From: Lachnospiraceae bacterium
Lineage (GTDB): Bacteria; Bacillota; Clostridia; Lachnospirales; Lachnospiraceae
Assembly (NCBI GenBank): GCA_017430085.1
Contig: JAFRNR010000023.1
Span: 1-64,000, forward strand
DNA length: 64,000 nt
Direction: 5' to 3'
Shown here: positions 13,129 to 20,613 of the stretch, in pieces
How the letters are laid out: the number at the start of each line of letters is the position of its first letter
How positions within the stretch are numbered: position 1 is the first letter of the stretch
Translations under genes and position numbers: made by a program
Notes under the pieces: generated by a model
Seen by the model: the letters and a program-made list of their open reading frames with translations, nothing else
Database searches by the model: none
What the model was told of the DNA's origin: nothing

Positions 13129-13186
13129 AAGACAGGGGACGGTTCTCCGTCTTCTCGACAAAAGACTGAGAACCGTCCCCTGTCTT
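13129..13186. repeat. REPIN-like hairpin of two family A arms
   Basis: The arms at 13129-13153 and 13162-13186 are inverted copies over 25 bases with one mismatch and an eight-base loop. The left arm starts AAGACAGGGGACGGTTC and the right arm ends GAACCGTCCCCTGTCTT. It begins on the last base of, or just after, the RAYT 1 stop codon and may also terminate transcription from both sides. Confidence 0.85.
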
Positions 13187-13209
13187 TATGTCTTTGGGTC
13201 TCTCCGGCG

Positions 13210-16200
13210 TCAGTAGCCCATGGGCCCGTGAGAAGTGGGGAAAGGATCAAGGATCGCTTTATACTCACCGATGGTCCAGCAGAACTGCAGGGTCTCGTCC
13301 CATGGATCCTTGCTGCGGTCTTCATCGACCAGTTTTCGTTCCGTTTCCTCATGTCCTTCGTAGTCCGGGGAACCGAACCAGTCTTTGACGGTCCATTTCC
13401 AGGACTCCCATTCCCCGCTCCGGGTCCAGTGTGTGGCAAATGTCAGGATCAGGCCATCAACGCCCGGATGCAGGTTCGCATCCACCGCACTCACCTGGCC
13501 GGTCCCGGAGAACGTGAAGATGAAATTCGTCTTCTCCTCAATATAGGTCTTCTCGATATGGGTCAGCTTATAAGGACGTCCTTCACTGTCCGTCCCGGAA
13601 GCTGACTCCTCTCTTTCCCAGACTTCCTGGTAGACTTCATCGTCCCGGACGGTGCCGGAAATGGTCGCGGTCCCCGTGCCGGTCTTCATGTCGTACTGAC
13701 CTTTGATGGTGAAACTGGCCGTAGCGAAGCCCTCCGCGGTACCCTGCTCATTCTCCGGCGTCCGGGCGGCCCGGCCGGTGCCGGAAACGGTGAAGGAGCC
13801 GTCTTCGCTCAGATACAGCGTAGAGTTTTCAAGGGCGTCCCGCAGGGCCGGAAACACCTGCACCTGGGGAACCATCACCAGTGTGTCGGAATTAAAGCGG
13901 TAGGCCTGGCCTTTCACACTGTAATCCACGGGAATTTTCACTTCCTTCGAATAGAGGCCCGGACACGTTTCATTTTTCTTGCTGTACACGAATTCCGCGA
14001 AGCTCACGGTGAGCGTGGCCTTGTCCGTGCCCTCATTCAGCAGTTCCTGCAGGGGAATGGTAATGCTCTTGCCGAAATAAAGTTCGCTGTATTTCCACTC
14101 CGTTTCTTTCCCGTCATCGGAAACGACCTTCAGGAGCAGGCCGTCCATCAGACCTGCTTTGGCCGCGCCGCGCGGCTCCGGGAACTTCACGGTCAGGCTG
14201 CCGTCCGCGCATTCCAGCACCGGGGCGTCCGGCTCGTCCAGAGCCCAGACCGTATAGCCGCTTTCCGTGCCGATATTCGGTCCCACTTTCCCGTAGATCT
14301 CCAGGAACAGGCGGCGGTTCTGAGAACGGCCGACATATTTTCCCGGTCCGGGTATATATGCGCCGTTCCGCGTGGAAATACTCTTTTCCCCGCACACGAT
14401 CTCCGCCTCCGGGTGCTCTGCTGCCCGGTTTTCGTCCACGACCATCAGAAGCGGCAGAGCCTTTGGCTCATATATATAGAAGCAGCGGACGCCGGCGGTA
14501 TAGCTGCCTTCCGTGGACAGGCTCACGTGGACGCCTTCGTCTTTTTTCAGGGTCAGTTCGGGATAAGGATTGTATTCTCCTTCCTTGACGTAACCGGTGA
14601 TGAAGTCTTTCCAGTGCTCAATACAGAACCGGCGGAAATACTTGTCGAACTGCACTTCCGACAGTTTGAACGCCGCCATCAGCGGTTTGGATGTCACCGG
14701 CGTGGAGTAGTAGCTGCGGCAACGGTAGATTTGGACGCCGCTCACGTATTCGCCGGTCTTTTCCCGCAGATACCGCACGAAATCGGAAAGCAGATACCCC
14801 TGATGCCGCAGAAGCAACTTGCCTGCCCCGGAGCTTTTATCGATCGGCAGACGCAGGGTCGACCAATAACTGGTGGCAGTGAGGGGCGGATCCGTCGTGA
14901 TGATCTTCTCCTCCTGATAGTATTTCTTCGCGTCCTCCTCCAGTATCAGGGCCGTCATCTCGTCAAAGCGGATGCTGTCCGTGAAAAAGCGGTAATGATA
15001 GCGTTCCTGACAGATGTGGAAGAGCTCGTGGGTGACGGTCAGGAGCATGTTGTCCCGGTCCTCCTGCCCCTTGGCGTCCCCGTTCAGCAGGCCGATGATC
15101 TTGTCCACGTTGATCTCGATATAACTGTCGGAGAGCATGGTGGCCACGGAGTTGCCGTAGGTGTCATCCTTACCCTTGCCGTCCGTACGCTTCAGGCGGA
15201 ACGTCAGATCGTTCTTCGGCATGCGCGCGTACACGACGCCGCCCAGGTAGGCGTAGGCCCGGTCGATGGCTTCCGCCACCGCAACGATCAGCTCCGGCGT
15301 CTTCAGAGATGCTACGATCTTCTGATATTCCTTGTCCTGCACCAGATAGTCCTTCAACCGCTCCGCCACGGACTTGTTTTTGGTGAACATGCGGTACAGG
15401 ACGCTCGTGTCCGCGCGGTCCTTTTTCTCCTGTTCGTAATCCTTTTCGGCCTTCGGCTTGTATTCCTTCGCGATCTCCAGCATCCGGTCGTTCTTTTCCT
15501 GCTGCTTCGGATCCACGTCCTTCATGGACCACTTGATCGTGTAACTCCCGTATTTGTTCTTCCCGTGATGATACGATGCGCCGGTCCAGTCCCAGTAATA
15601 CCAGTCTGCCTTGACCTTCTCGATCCCGTAATAGAGCGGCAGGCCCAGTGCGGCGCCCACGACGATGCTGGTGGCGACGCTGGCTATGGTGATGCTGTTC
15701 TGATCGCTGGAATAGGTGAGGATGCTCCCTTCCAGTTCCGTGCTGTACGCGGTCAGTTTCCCGCCGTCCGTCAGGCGGTAGAGGCGCACGGCGGGCCAGA
15801 GGGACTCGTCCAGGTCCAAGGTGGAAAGATCGATGGAGACGGTATATTCGCCGGGCAGGTGCTCGTCCTCTTCCAGGCCGGCGTGGACTTCCCAGGCGCC
15901 GATGAGCGGCTCGCCGTAGTCCTCGAAGTCCTCCGCGATCCGGATCAGGCGCTCGCTGTCCTCTGTGACGGGCGTCAGGGTGATCTCCGTGTCATCGTAC
16001 AGGGCGCCGGCTTCGGCCGTGATGCGGATGCCCTCGGCGGGGGAGAAGTCCAGGGCTTCGCTGTGGTAAGGCCATTCAGGGAGTTCTTCAGGCTCGTCGG
16101 AGAGGCCGCGGGCTTCGGCGCGCCAGTCGGCGGAGGTGGTCCCGGCAGGGTCTGTGGACGGTTCGGTGACGTACTGCGCGGCGGTGGTGGTCACAACGGG

Positions 16201-16311
16201 ATTCGTCGGGGATATCGTGATCGGCGGCCGCTCCGGCCCGCAGGCCGTAAGCAAAAGCGTCAGCGCCAGCAGCAATGCCGTTGTTTTTTGGATGGTGTGT
16301 CTTCGTTTCAT
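13210..16311 (-). CDS. Large lipoprotein, probable zinc metalloprotease
   Basis: The 1033-residue product has a signal peptide with lipobox LLTACG and a threonine-rich linker. A stretch at residues about 70-210 resembles beta-sandwich domains (ITAEAGALYDDTEITLTPV). Near residue 428 it has HELFH, an HExxH zinc site, followed about 20 residues later by FDEMTALILEED, whose glutamate could be the third ligand as in gluzincins. The C-terminal half is predicted beta-rich and unknown to me. AAAGGGG precedes the ATG. The role is presumably cleavage of an extracellular protein at the cell surface; the substrate is unknown. It is flanked by the RAYT 1 hairpin and by the toxin-antitoxin promoter region. 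Confidence 0.8.
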   Translation of the reverse strand: MKRRHTIQKTTALLLALTLLLTACGPERPPITISPTNPVVTTTAAQYVTEPSTDPAGTTSADWRAEARGLSDEPEELPEWPYHSEALDFSPAEGIRITAEAGALYDDTEITLTPVTEDSERLIRIAEDFEDYGEPLIGAWEVHAGLEEDEHLPGEYTVSIDLSTLDLDESLWPAVRLYRLTDGGKLTAYSTELEGSILTYSSDQNSITIASVATSIVVGAALGLPLYYGIEKVKADWYYWDWTGASYHHGKNKYGSYTIKWSMKDVDPKQQEKNDRMLEIAKEYKPKAEKDYEQEKKDRADTSVLYRMFTKNKSVAERLKDYLVQDKEYQKIVASLKTPELIVAVAEAIDRAYAYLGGVVYARMPKNDLTFRLKRTDGKGKDDTYGNSVATMLSDSYIEINVDKIIGLLNGDAKGQEDRDNMLLTVTHELFHICQERYHYRFFTDSIRFDEMTALILEEDAKKYYQEEKIITTDPPLTATSYWSTLRLPIDKSSGAGKLLLRHQGYLLSDFVRYLREKTGEYVSGVQIYRCRSYYSTPVTSKPLMAAFKLSEVQFDKYFRRFCIEHWKDFITGYVKEGEYNPYPELTLKKDEGVHVSLSTEGSYTAGVRCFYIYEPKALPLLMVVDENRAAEHPEAEIVCGEKSISTRNGAYIPGPGKYVGRSQNRRLFLEIYGKVGPNIGTESGYTVWALDEPDAPVLECADGSLTVKFPEPRGAAKAGLMDGLLLKVVSDDGKETEWKYSELYFGKSITIPLQELLNEGTDKATLTVSFAEFVYSKKNETCPGLYSKEVKIPVDYSVKGQAYRFNSDTLVMVPQVQVFPALRDALENSTLYLSEDGSFTVSGTGRAARTPENEQGTAEGFATASFTIKGQYDMKTGTGTATISGTVRDDEVYQEVWEREESASGTDSEGRPYKLTHIEKTYIEEKTNFIFTFSGTGQVSAVDANLHPGVDGLILTFATHWTRSGEWESWKWTVKDWFGSPDYEGHEETERKLVDEDRSKDPWDETLQFCWTIGEYKAILDPFPTSHGPMGY

Positions 16312-16449
16312 ATCAGAAGCCCCTTTCGTTATCGACGGAACAATCCATTGTATCTATTATCATATATTTTCACGCATTTGTACAGAACAAAAGCCCCCTC
16401 CGCGGCAGATGCTTCGATATATTCTTCGAAAAATAAGGCGGCAAATCGA

Positions 16450-16478
16450 TTGACCGGCCGTTTTTTGTCTGGTATACT
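16450..16478 (+). promoter_or_regulatory. Promoter of the toxin-antitoxin operon
   Basis: TTGACC (16450-16455) and TATACT (16473-16478) with a 17-bp spacer, 52 bp before the antitoxin start. Confidence 0.75.
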
Positions 16479-16530
16479 TAAAACAGTCGATCCGGCGGCA
16501 TGTAAAAGACCGCCAAGAAAGGAAGCCGCC

Positions 16531-16800
16531 ATGCCAAAGATCATTCCCGTTTCCGACCTGCGCAATTACGGAGCCGTACTGGAGGAAGTCTCCTACGGCC
16601 AGCCGGTCTACCTGACCCGCAACGGCCGGGGAGCTTACAGCCTCCGGGACATTCAGGATGAAGAGCGTTTCCAGAAAGCCGACGCGATGATCCGCCTTTT
16701 CTGCGAACTGAACGCCGGGATCCGCTCGGCGGAAGAAGAAGGATGGATCTCCGAAGAGGACCTTCTGGCCGGAATGGAAAACTGGCGGAAAGGGGACTGA
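16531..16800 (+). CDS. Antitoxin of Phd/YefM (or RelB) type
   Basis: The 89-residue protein starts MPKIIPVSDLRNYGAVLEEV. This is the usual Phd/YefM N terminus: a strand (IIPVSDLRN) followed by a helix, then a small hairpin (QPVYLTRNGRGAYSLRDI). That half normally dimerises and binds the operon promoter, while the acidic C-terminal tail (residues about 45-89) neutralises the toxin. The toxin gene begins four bases after the stop codon. GGAAG sits upstream of the ATG. Autorepression through the promoter at 16450 is expected from the family but no operator was identified. Confidence 0.9.
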   Translation: MPKIIPVSDLRNYGAVLEEVSYGQPVYLTRNGRGAYSLRDIQDEERFQKADAMIRLFCELNAGIRSAEEEGWISEEDLLAGMENWRKGD

Positions 16801-16804
16801 CCCC

Positions 16805-17122
16805 ATGCCGTACGCAGTCTTTTACTCCCCGCTGGCCCGAAACGACCTGCGGCAGATCTTCCGGGACGTCCTGACTGCCTCCGCCGATCCGGACACCGCA
16901 TTTCGCTATGTGCGGGATCTCACGGAGGAAATCAGTTCCCGGGCCGATTATCCGAAAACCGGGTTTCCTTTGTATTACGAGGGGCTGTTCACCGGCTTTT
17001 ATTCTGTCAATTTCAAAGCTTACAAAGCTTTTTACCACCTGCGGGACCTGCGGATTGAGATCATCCGGATCCTGCCTGTCCGTTCGGACTACGGGCGTAT
17101 CCTGTTTCCGGAAGAGGATTGA
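16805..17122 (+). CDS. Toxin of RelE/ParE family
   Basis: The 105-residue basic protein has the RelE/ParE fold pattern: MPYAVFYSPLARNDLRQIF at the N terminus, a helical hairpin (AFRYVRDLTEEISSRADYP), and a C-terminal sheet with YKAFYHLRDLRIEIIRILPV and YGRILF. Members either cut mRNA on the ribosome or poison gyrase; sequence alone does not decide which. It lies four bases after the antitoxin and three before the next gene, so all three genes are probably one transcript. Confidence 0.9.
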   Translation: MPYAVFYSPLARNDLRQIFRDVLTASADPDTAFRYVRDLTEEISSRADYPKTGFPLYYEGLFTGFYSVNFKAYKAFYHLRDLRIEIIRILPVRSDYGRILFPEED

Positions 17123-17125
17123 GCC

Positions 17126-17968
17126 ATGCTGCATTTATCTGACTATGATGAAAAGAAGATCCGGGCGGTCCTGAAGTCCGGGGAGATTTTTGAGGGCGAA
17201 GCGCTGTACGACGGCCCGGAGTACTGTCTCCACGAATACGGCGAAGAATTGGAGGCCCTGCGGTTCGGCGTGAGCGACGAGCTGGAAGACGACAGCTGGC
17301 TGATCTGGGAGGACGAGATCGAGCGGATCGAAGTGCTGGAGGACAACAGCCCGGAGTTCGGGCTCTGGCTGCATTTCGCCTGCCGGGACGATTTCGTCGT
17401 GACGCCCTGGTCCGGCGGCACCACCACGCAGTTCCTGATCTTCCCGCGTTCCGCGGACTACGCCAAGCGGGATTTCCTCTGGCGCGTCAGTTCCGCCGCG
17501 GTATCGTACAGCACGTCCGATTTCACCTCCCTGCCGGATTATAACCGCTTCATTACGCCGGTGGCCGGTTCCATGACGCTGACCCGAAGCGGTGCCGGCA
17601 CCGGCGAAGACAGCGGCAGCGGCCCGGTCCTGCTCCGCCCGTACGACGTCCTGGCTTTCGACGGCGCCGACTCCACCCACTCCGAAGGCGTCTGCACGGA
17701 CTTCAACCTGATGCTCCGCAAAGGCCGCGCCTTCGGCCGCATGGACGCCTTTGATCTGACCGCCGATCCCCGCCCGCTGCCCCTCCTGCCCGGCATCCGT
17801 GACCTCCTCCTCTGGTGCCCGGACGCCGACTGCCGCATCCTGACCCCCTGGTCCGGGATCCTTCTCCCCGCCGGCGAATGCCTCATCGCCGAAAACATCC
17901 GCACCCTCGCCCTCTCCGCCTGCGCCGTCCCCGCCCGCCTCCTCATCGCCCAGGCCGGGGAGATCTGA
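17126..17968 (+). CDS. HutD/Ves-like cupin with extra N-terminal domain
   Basis: The 280-residue product has two parts. Residues 1-105 (LSDYDEKKIRAVLKSGEIFE, then WEDEIERIEVLED) look like a small beta-rich domain seen on its own in clostridia. Residues about 110-280 match the HutD/Ves family: FLWRVSSAAVSYSTSDFTSL, PDYNRFITPVAGSMTLT, and late cupin strands (GECLIAENI). HutD is linked to histidine utilisation and Ves to cold stress in other bacteria; no hut genes are nearby, so the role here is unknown. It follows the toxin gene by three bases and probably shares its mRNA. Confidence 0.75.
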   Translation: MLHLSDYDEKKIRAVLKSGEIFEGEALYDGPEYCLHEYGEELEALRFGVSDELEDDSWLIWEDEIERIEVLEDNSPEFGLWLHFACRDDFVVTPWSGGTTTQFLIFPRSADYAKRDFLWRVSSAAVSYSTSDFTSLPDYNRFITPVAGSMTLTRSGAGTGEDSGSGPVLLRPYDVLAFDGADSTHSEGVCTDFNLMLRKGRAFGRMDAFDLTADPRPLPLLPGIRDLLLWCPDADCRILTPWSGILLPAGECLIAENIRTLALSACAVPARLLIAQAGEI

Positions 17969-17981
17969 GCGGCGCCGCTGA

Positions 17982-18038
17982 TGACAAAGGGACGGTTCTT
18001 TTGTCAGGTTTTCTGACAGGGGGACGGTTCCTTTGTCA
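17982..18038 (+). repeat. Left double family A repeat bordering RAYT 2
   Basis: Two 25-bp units at 17982-18006 and 18014-18038, each with TGACA at the left and TGTCA at the right, separated by GGTTTTC. The inner unit is an exact inverted copy of the units at 19049 and 19081, and the 7-bp linker is also exactly inverted there. The remaining stretch to 18303 holds no gene I can support; it is AT-rich leader DNA of RAYT 2. Confidence 0.92.
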
Positions 18039-18303
18039 GTTTTCTCCGCCCCTCCTCATCCAGCCAGCTCTTTAGCGGTCTTTTTGTTTTCTGATCACCG
18101 GTAATTTTTACGGTTTCATCTTGCACTTCATTTAAAACTGATATATGATAATTCCCGGGATATTTCTGTCCCGGATCTTTATTGACTCCCGCACATACCA
18201 TTTATATCTGTTTCAATATTTCTTTTTTGCGTTCTGATTATTCACTAAAACCGTTTCATCACCTGTACTTTCGCCTGCCAACATTGTCAGAAAAGGAGGT
18301 CCT

Positions 18304-19044
18304 ATGCCCCGCCGCGCGAGAAAACGCGGAGCCCTCGACATTTACCATGTGGTCTGCCGCGGGATCGGAAAACAGATCCTGTTTGAGGAAGAAGCCGACT
18401 GCCGGTATTATCTTGAGCTCCTGCAGCAAGCCAAAGAATCATTCCCCTGCGAGATCTATGCCTATTGTCTGATGGAAAACCACATCCATCTGCTCCTGTA
18501 TATCCCGCGGGACCTTGACCGTTTCGTAAAGAGCGTTTCCGGCCGGTACGCGATGTATTTCAACCGGAAATACGACCGCTGCGGTCATGTTTTTCAGGAT
18601 CGATTCCGGAGCGAGCCGATTGAAAACGGCGGATATCTGCTGTCCGTGGTGCGGTACATCCATAATAATCCCGAGGCGGCCGGCATCTGTCCCCGGGAAC
18701 AGTATCCCTGGAGCAGCTGGCAGGAATACGTGGGGACAGCGGTACTGATCGATGCAGGAAATGTGCTGGCAGCGCTGGGCGGCCGGGAAAGTTTTCTGGC
18801 GTTCGGACGGGAGGGGGGCGTTCCGGAGCCGGAGGATCTGTTCTCCGGGTCACATATGTCGGATCATGAAGCACGGAAGATCATGCAGGAAGTGTTATGT
18901 GCGGAGAGTCCGACCCGTCTTCAAAGTATGAGGAAGGCTGAACGGGACGAGTATATCCGGATTCTTCGAAAGCGCGGGATATCTATCCGGCAGCTGGAAA
19001 GGTTGAGCGGGATATCGCGCGGGATCATTCAGGAAATCAAATAA
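18304..19044 (+). CDS. REP-associated tyrosine transposase (RAYT 2)
   Basis: A second Y1/HUH transposase of 246 residues, clearly diverged from the one at 12.4 kb but with the same plan. It starts MPRRARKRGALDIYHVVCRG and has the metal-binding motif MENHIHLLLYI near residue 58. GHVFQDRFRSEPIENGGY and a catalytic-tyrosine helix (LLSVVRYIHNNPEAAGICP) follow, and the protein ends in a helix-turn-helix (ISIRQLERLSGISRGIIQEI). AAGGAGGT lies directly before the ATG. Double family A repeats border it on both sides as inverted copies, so 17982-19105 could be one mobile unit or the locus that services the dispersed repeats. Confidence 0.93.
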   Translation: MPRRARKRGALDIYHVVCRGIGKQILFEEEADCRYYLELLQQAKESFPCEIYAYCLMENHIHLLLYIPRDLDRFVKSVSGRYAMYFNRKYDRCGHVFQDRFRSEPIENGGYLLSVVRYIHNNPEAAGICPREQYPWSSWQEYVGTAVLIDAGNVLAALGGRESFLAFGREGGVPEPEDLFSGSHMSDHEARKIMQEVLCAESPTRLQSMRKAERDEYIRILRKRGISIRQLERLSGISRGIIQEIK

Positions 19045-19048
19045 AACC

Positions 19049-19105
19049 TGACAAAGGAACCGTCCCCCTGTCAGAAAACCTGACAAAGGAACCGTCCCCC
19101 TGTCA
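19049..19105 (-). repeat. Right double family A repeat bordering RAYT 2
   Basis: Two identical 25-bp units at 19049-19073 and 19081-19105, beginning TGACAAAGGAACC and ending CCCCCTGTCA, with linker GAAAACC. They are the inverse of the pair at 17982-18038. Confidence 0.92.
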
Positions 19106-19127
19106 GAAAAAAACAAGGAGGTTTTTT

Positions 19128-19700
19128 ATGAACGAAATGGAAATGCTGGAGAAGGCCAGGCTCTGGACGGAGCGGATGGCGAGGGGGTTCGACCCGGTCA
19201 CGGAGGAAGCGGCCGGGGAGGCGGACTGCATCAACAAGGTGGAAGTATCCCGGTGCCTGTTTTATGTGTGCGGGGTGCTGGACAAGGTGATCGCGGCGGG
19301 AGGCGCGGTGACGGCCGGGAGGGGCGTGAAACCGAAAAAGAGGCCGTTTGAGATCACGCAGGAAGCGCTGAACGGGTTCGCATTTTCCAAGGCGCCGATC
19401 ACGATCAGCGAGATAGCGAAGCGGATCAATGACCTGGTGGATACGGAGAACATGGCCGGGCTGAAATATTCGAGCCTGACCGCCTTTCTGATGCGGCACG
19501 GGTATCTGGAGGAGACGGTCCGGGCGGACGGGGGACGATCCAAGACGCCCACGGAGCGCGGGCGCGCCATCGGGATCGCCACGGAGGAGCGGTCCGGGAT
19601 GCGCGGGATCTATCAGGTGACCGTGTATGGCCGGGAGGCGCAGCAGTTCATCCTGGACAATCTGGACGGCGCGGTCGAGATCAATAACAACAAGGCGTAA
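19128..19700 (+). CDS. Uncharacterised protein with winged-helix-like middle
   Basis: A 190-residue soluble protein I cannot assign to a family. The N-terminal third is helical (EMLEKARLWTERMARGFDPV, with a cysteine pair nearby). The middle (APITISEIAKRINDLVDTEN, then LTAFLMRHGYLEE) reads like a winged helix-turn-helix, and the C terminus (MRGIYQVTVYGREAQQFILD) is alpha/beta. A DNA-binding role is possible but unproven. It has AAGGAGG before the ATG, starts 22 bp after the RAYT 2 border and ends at a strong hairpin. Confidence 0.75.
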   Translation: MNEMEMLEKARLWTERMARGFDPVTEEAAGEADCINKVEVSRCLFYVCGVLDKVIAAGGAVTAGRGVKPKKRPFEITQEALNGFAFSKAPITISEIAKRINDLVDTENMAGLKYSSLTAFLMRHGYLEETVRADGGRSKTPTERGRAIGIATEERSGMRGIYQVTVYGREAQQFILDNLDGAVEINNNKA

Positions 19701-19721
19701 GATACGCTGAGCAGGAATCAA

Positions 19722-19766
19722 AAACAGGACCTGACAAAGAAACGCGTGCTTTGTCAGGTCCTGTTT
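19722..19766 (+). terminator. Hairpin terminator built from family A sequence
   Basis: An 18-bp perfect stem (19722-19739 with 19749-19766) around a nine-base loop. The stem contains CTGACAAAG and its complement, the end of the family A repeat. AAA and TTT at the stem ends suit termination on both strands. Confidence 0.75.
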
Positions 19767-19804
19767 AATAAGCGAAAAGCGGAAGTGAGCCGCCGTCCCC
19801 CTGC

Positions 19805-19830
19805 GTAGGGGCCGTTGTTTCAACGGCCCG
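19805..19830 (-). repeat. Family B palindrome
   Basis: Inverted-orientation copy: GTAGGGGCCGTTG, a three-base loop, then CAACGGCCCG. It stands five bases from a family A copy. Confidence 0.85.
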
Positions 19831-19835
19831 AAATC

Positions 19836-19860
19836 TGACAAAGGAACCGTCCCCCTGTCA
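19836..19860 (-). repeat. Family A repeat overlapping a stop codon
   Basis: A full 25-bp copy identical to the units at 19049 and 19081. Its last three bases, TCA, are the reverse complement of the TGA stop of the PHP phosphatase gene. Confidence 0.85.
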
Positions 19861-20610
19861 GAAGATCCGGTCCTCTAACGTCAATCCGAACTGCGCGGCG
19901 AAAGCCGTGGCGGCCTGCAGTTCGTCCGGGTCCGCCACAACGTCCGGGCTGTGGGCATCGCAGCCGAGGAGGACGCGGTTCCCCACAGACGCGGCGATCT
20001 CCCAGAAGTCCGGGTCGGGGTAATTCCGGCCTTCGCGGATGCCAAGCATGTTGATCTCCAGCGGGAGCCCCAGGGTTTTCACGCCTTCGCAGAGGCGGCG
20101 CATTTCGCCGCGGTAGAAGGCGCGGTCGCCGGTGAAATACGGCAGGTCCGGGTGAGCCAGGTAGAGGAATCGGCCCGTGGCAAGGCCCTCCAGAACGCGG
20201 TCCACGTACTCGCGCAGGAGCGCTTCGTCCTCGAACGGCCGGGCGTTGTAATGGCGCTCGGCACTGTCGTTGAAGTGCTGGCCCATGATCAGGTAATCCA
20301 CCGGGTAAGGCGCGATCAGTTCCAGCACCTTATCGAAATAATCCGGGTAATACTCGACCTCAAACCCCAGCAGGATACGGATCCGGTCCTGAAATTCTTC
20401 CCACAGCCGCAGGACGCTCTCCACATAGTCCTCCAGCCGCGCCAGCGGGACGCGGAAGTGCGATTCATGGCCGTCCGCAAATGGCAGCGGCACGTGCTCG
20501 GAAAAGCCCAAGACCTGCAGGCCGCGCTCCACCGCCCGCTCGACATATTCCCGGTCTTCTCCCCGGGCGTGGCCGCAGCGAGCGGTATGCGTGTGATAAT
20601 TGGCGATCAA
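19858..20610 (-). CDS. PHP-domain phosphatase (histidinol-phosphatase family)
   Basis: The 250-residue protein has the PHP metal-binding opening NYHTHTARCGHA, then GFSEHVPLPF, GFEVEYYPDY, DYLIMGQHFN, YLAHPDLPYF and, near the end, GCDAHSPDVV, which supply the metal ligands of HisK/HisJ-type histidinol phosphatases. No his genes are nearby, and its position behind a sugar transporter and pgi suggests it may act on another phosphoester. The start is TTG: AGGAGG inside the end of the upstream gene lies eight bases before it, so translation is probably coupled. Its stop codon overlaps a family A repeat. Confidence 0.85.
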   Translation of the reverse strand: MIANYHTHTARCGHARGEDREYVERAVERGLQVLGFSEHVPLPFADGHESHFRVPLARLEDYVESVLRLWEEFQDRIRILLGFEVEYYPDYFDKVLELIAPYPVDYLIMGQHFNDSAERHYNARPFEDEALLREYVDRVLEGLATGRFLYLAHPDLPYFTGDRAFYRGEMRRLCEGVKTLGLPLEINMLGIREGRNYPDPDFWEIAASVGNRVLLGCDAHSPDVVADPDELQAATAFAAQFGLTLEDRIF

Positions 20611-20613
20611 CGC

